Of a DNA stretch of 36,211 bases, positions 36,139 through 36,211 are shown piece by piece. Position 1 is the first letter of the stretch; each line of letters begins with the position of its first letter. Source of the stretch: Planctomycetota bacterium (GTDB lineage: Bacteria; Planctomycetota; UBA1135); contig JAJRZS010000033.1 of assembly GCA_024275135.1 (NCBI GenBank), positions 1 through 36,211 on the forward strand, in the 5' to 3' direction. The position numbers were made by a program, and so were the translations under genes. The notes below the pieces were generated by a model, which saw only the letters and a list, made by a program, of their open reading frames with translations, did not search any database and was not told where the DNA came from.

Positions 36139-36211
36139 TTAAAACTCCACCTTGGGCAGCTCATGCGCAGCAGGGTTTTCCAGTTCGAAAAACTCCCGCT
36201 TGCCAAAATGA
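36139..36211 (-). CDS. 3' end of an unidentified gene entering from the right
   Basis: The last 23 codons of a minus-strand frame run from the window edge to TAA at 36139-36141. The peptide includes FGKREFFELENPAAHELPKVEF, which has normal protein composition, unlike the other two minus-strand frames, one of which is closed by a stop. The gene cannot be identified from this fragment. It lies upstream of the structured RNA on the same strand and might share its terminator. Confidence 0.5.
   Translation of the reverse strand, partial: HFGKREFFELENPAAHELPKVEF

Overview
The window carries ordinary Gram-negative chromosomal DNA, moderately GC-rich, with short gaps and many 4-20 bp gene overlaps. 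An outer membrane is implied by LptB, a family-9 (heptosyltransferase-type) glycosyltransferase, an LPS-kinase-like protein and a TonB-dependent receptor. Aerobic or electron-transfer metabolism is implied by EtfAB and copper oxidase subunits. Three traits together point to Planctomycetota or a related lineage: secreted FG-GAP/VCBS proteins, one with a characteristic C-terminal tail; a signal peptidase I with a very large insertion; and a DUF669-like gene in a housekeeping operon. That assignment is inference. No integrase, transposase, phage module or CRISPR array was found.

Layout. 1-6516 (minus strand): a Tat-exported cupredoxin protein and a second cupredoxin protein with no signal peptide, then modA-modB-modC (molybdate import), a Na+/phosphate cotransporter, a PhoU-like protein and the 5' end of another gene. 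6596-11292 (plus): rdgB, lepA, lepB and lptB. 11284-14601 (minus): a large secreted protein with a seven-blade FG-GAP propeller, a glycoside-hydrolase-like domain and a Lys/Arg-rich tail. 14823-16534 (plus): etfB-etfA. 16531-20114 (minus): an envelope-sugar cluster (Gfo/Idh/MocA oxidoreductase, radical SAM protein, methyltransferase, LPS-kinase-like protein), divergent from a plus-strand family-9 glycosyltransferase. 21191-22675: a decayed FG-GAP gene with two compensating frameshifts and a nonsense codon. 22769-23057: tRNA-Val(CAC) beside a 91-bp direct repeat that includes the tRNA 3' end. 23101-24958 (plus): a ClsB-like/YbhP-like pair. 24955-28342 (minus): ligA preceded by a zinc-less cytidine-deaminase-like protein, a small membrane protein and a DUF669-like protein. 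28481-35775: an alanine/glycine:cation symporter, a TonB-dependent receptor, a possible small membrane protein, an Hpt protein, a DegT-type aminotransferase, an unrecognised conserved-looking protein and a YihY-type membrane protein. 35774-36211: an intrinsic terminator and a series of hairpins on the minus strand with no protein gene (a candidate non-coding RNA or structured 3' UTR), then the last codons of another minus-strand gene.

The observation most worth following is the adjacent cupredoxin pair. One protein has two HxH motifs and no type-1 copper ligands. The other has a complete type-1 site plus the other two HxH motifs, and no signal peptide. Together they hold exactly the ligand set of one multicopper oxidase, which suggests a split enzyme exported as a folded complex on one Tat signal. 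The second is the orphan terminator and structured RNA at the right end.
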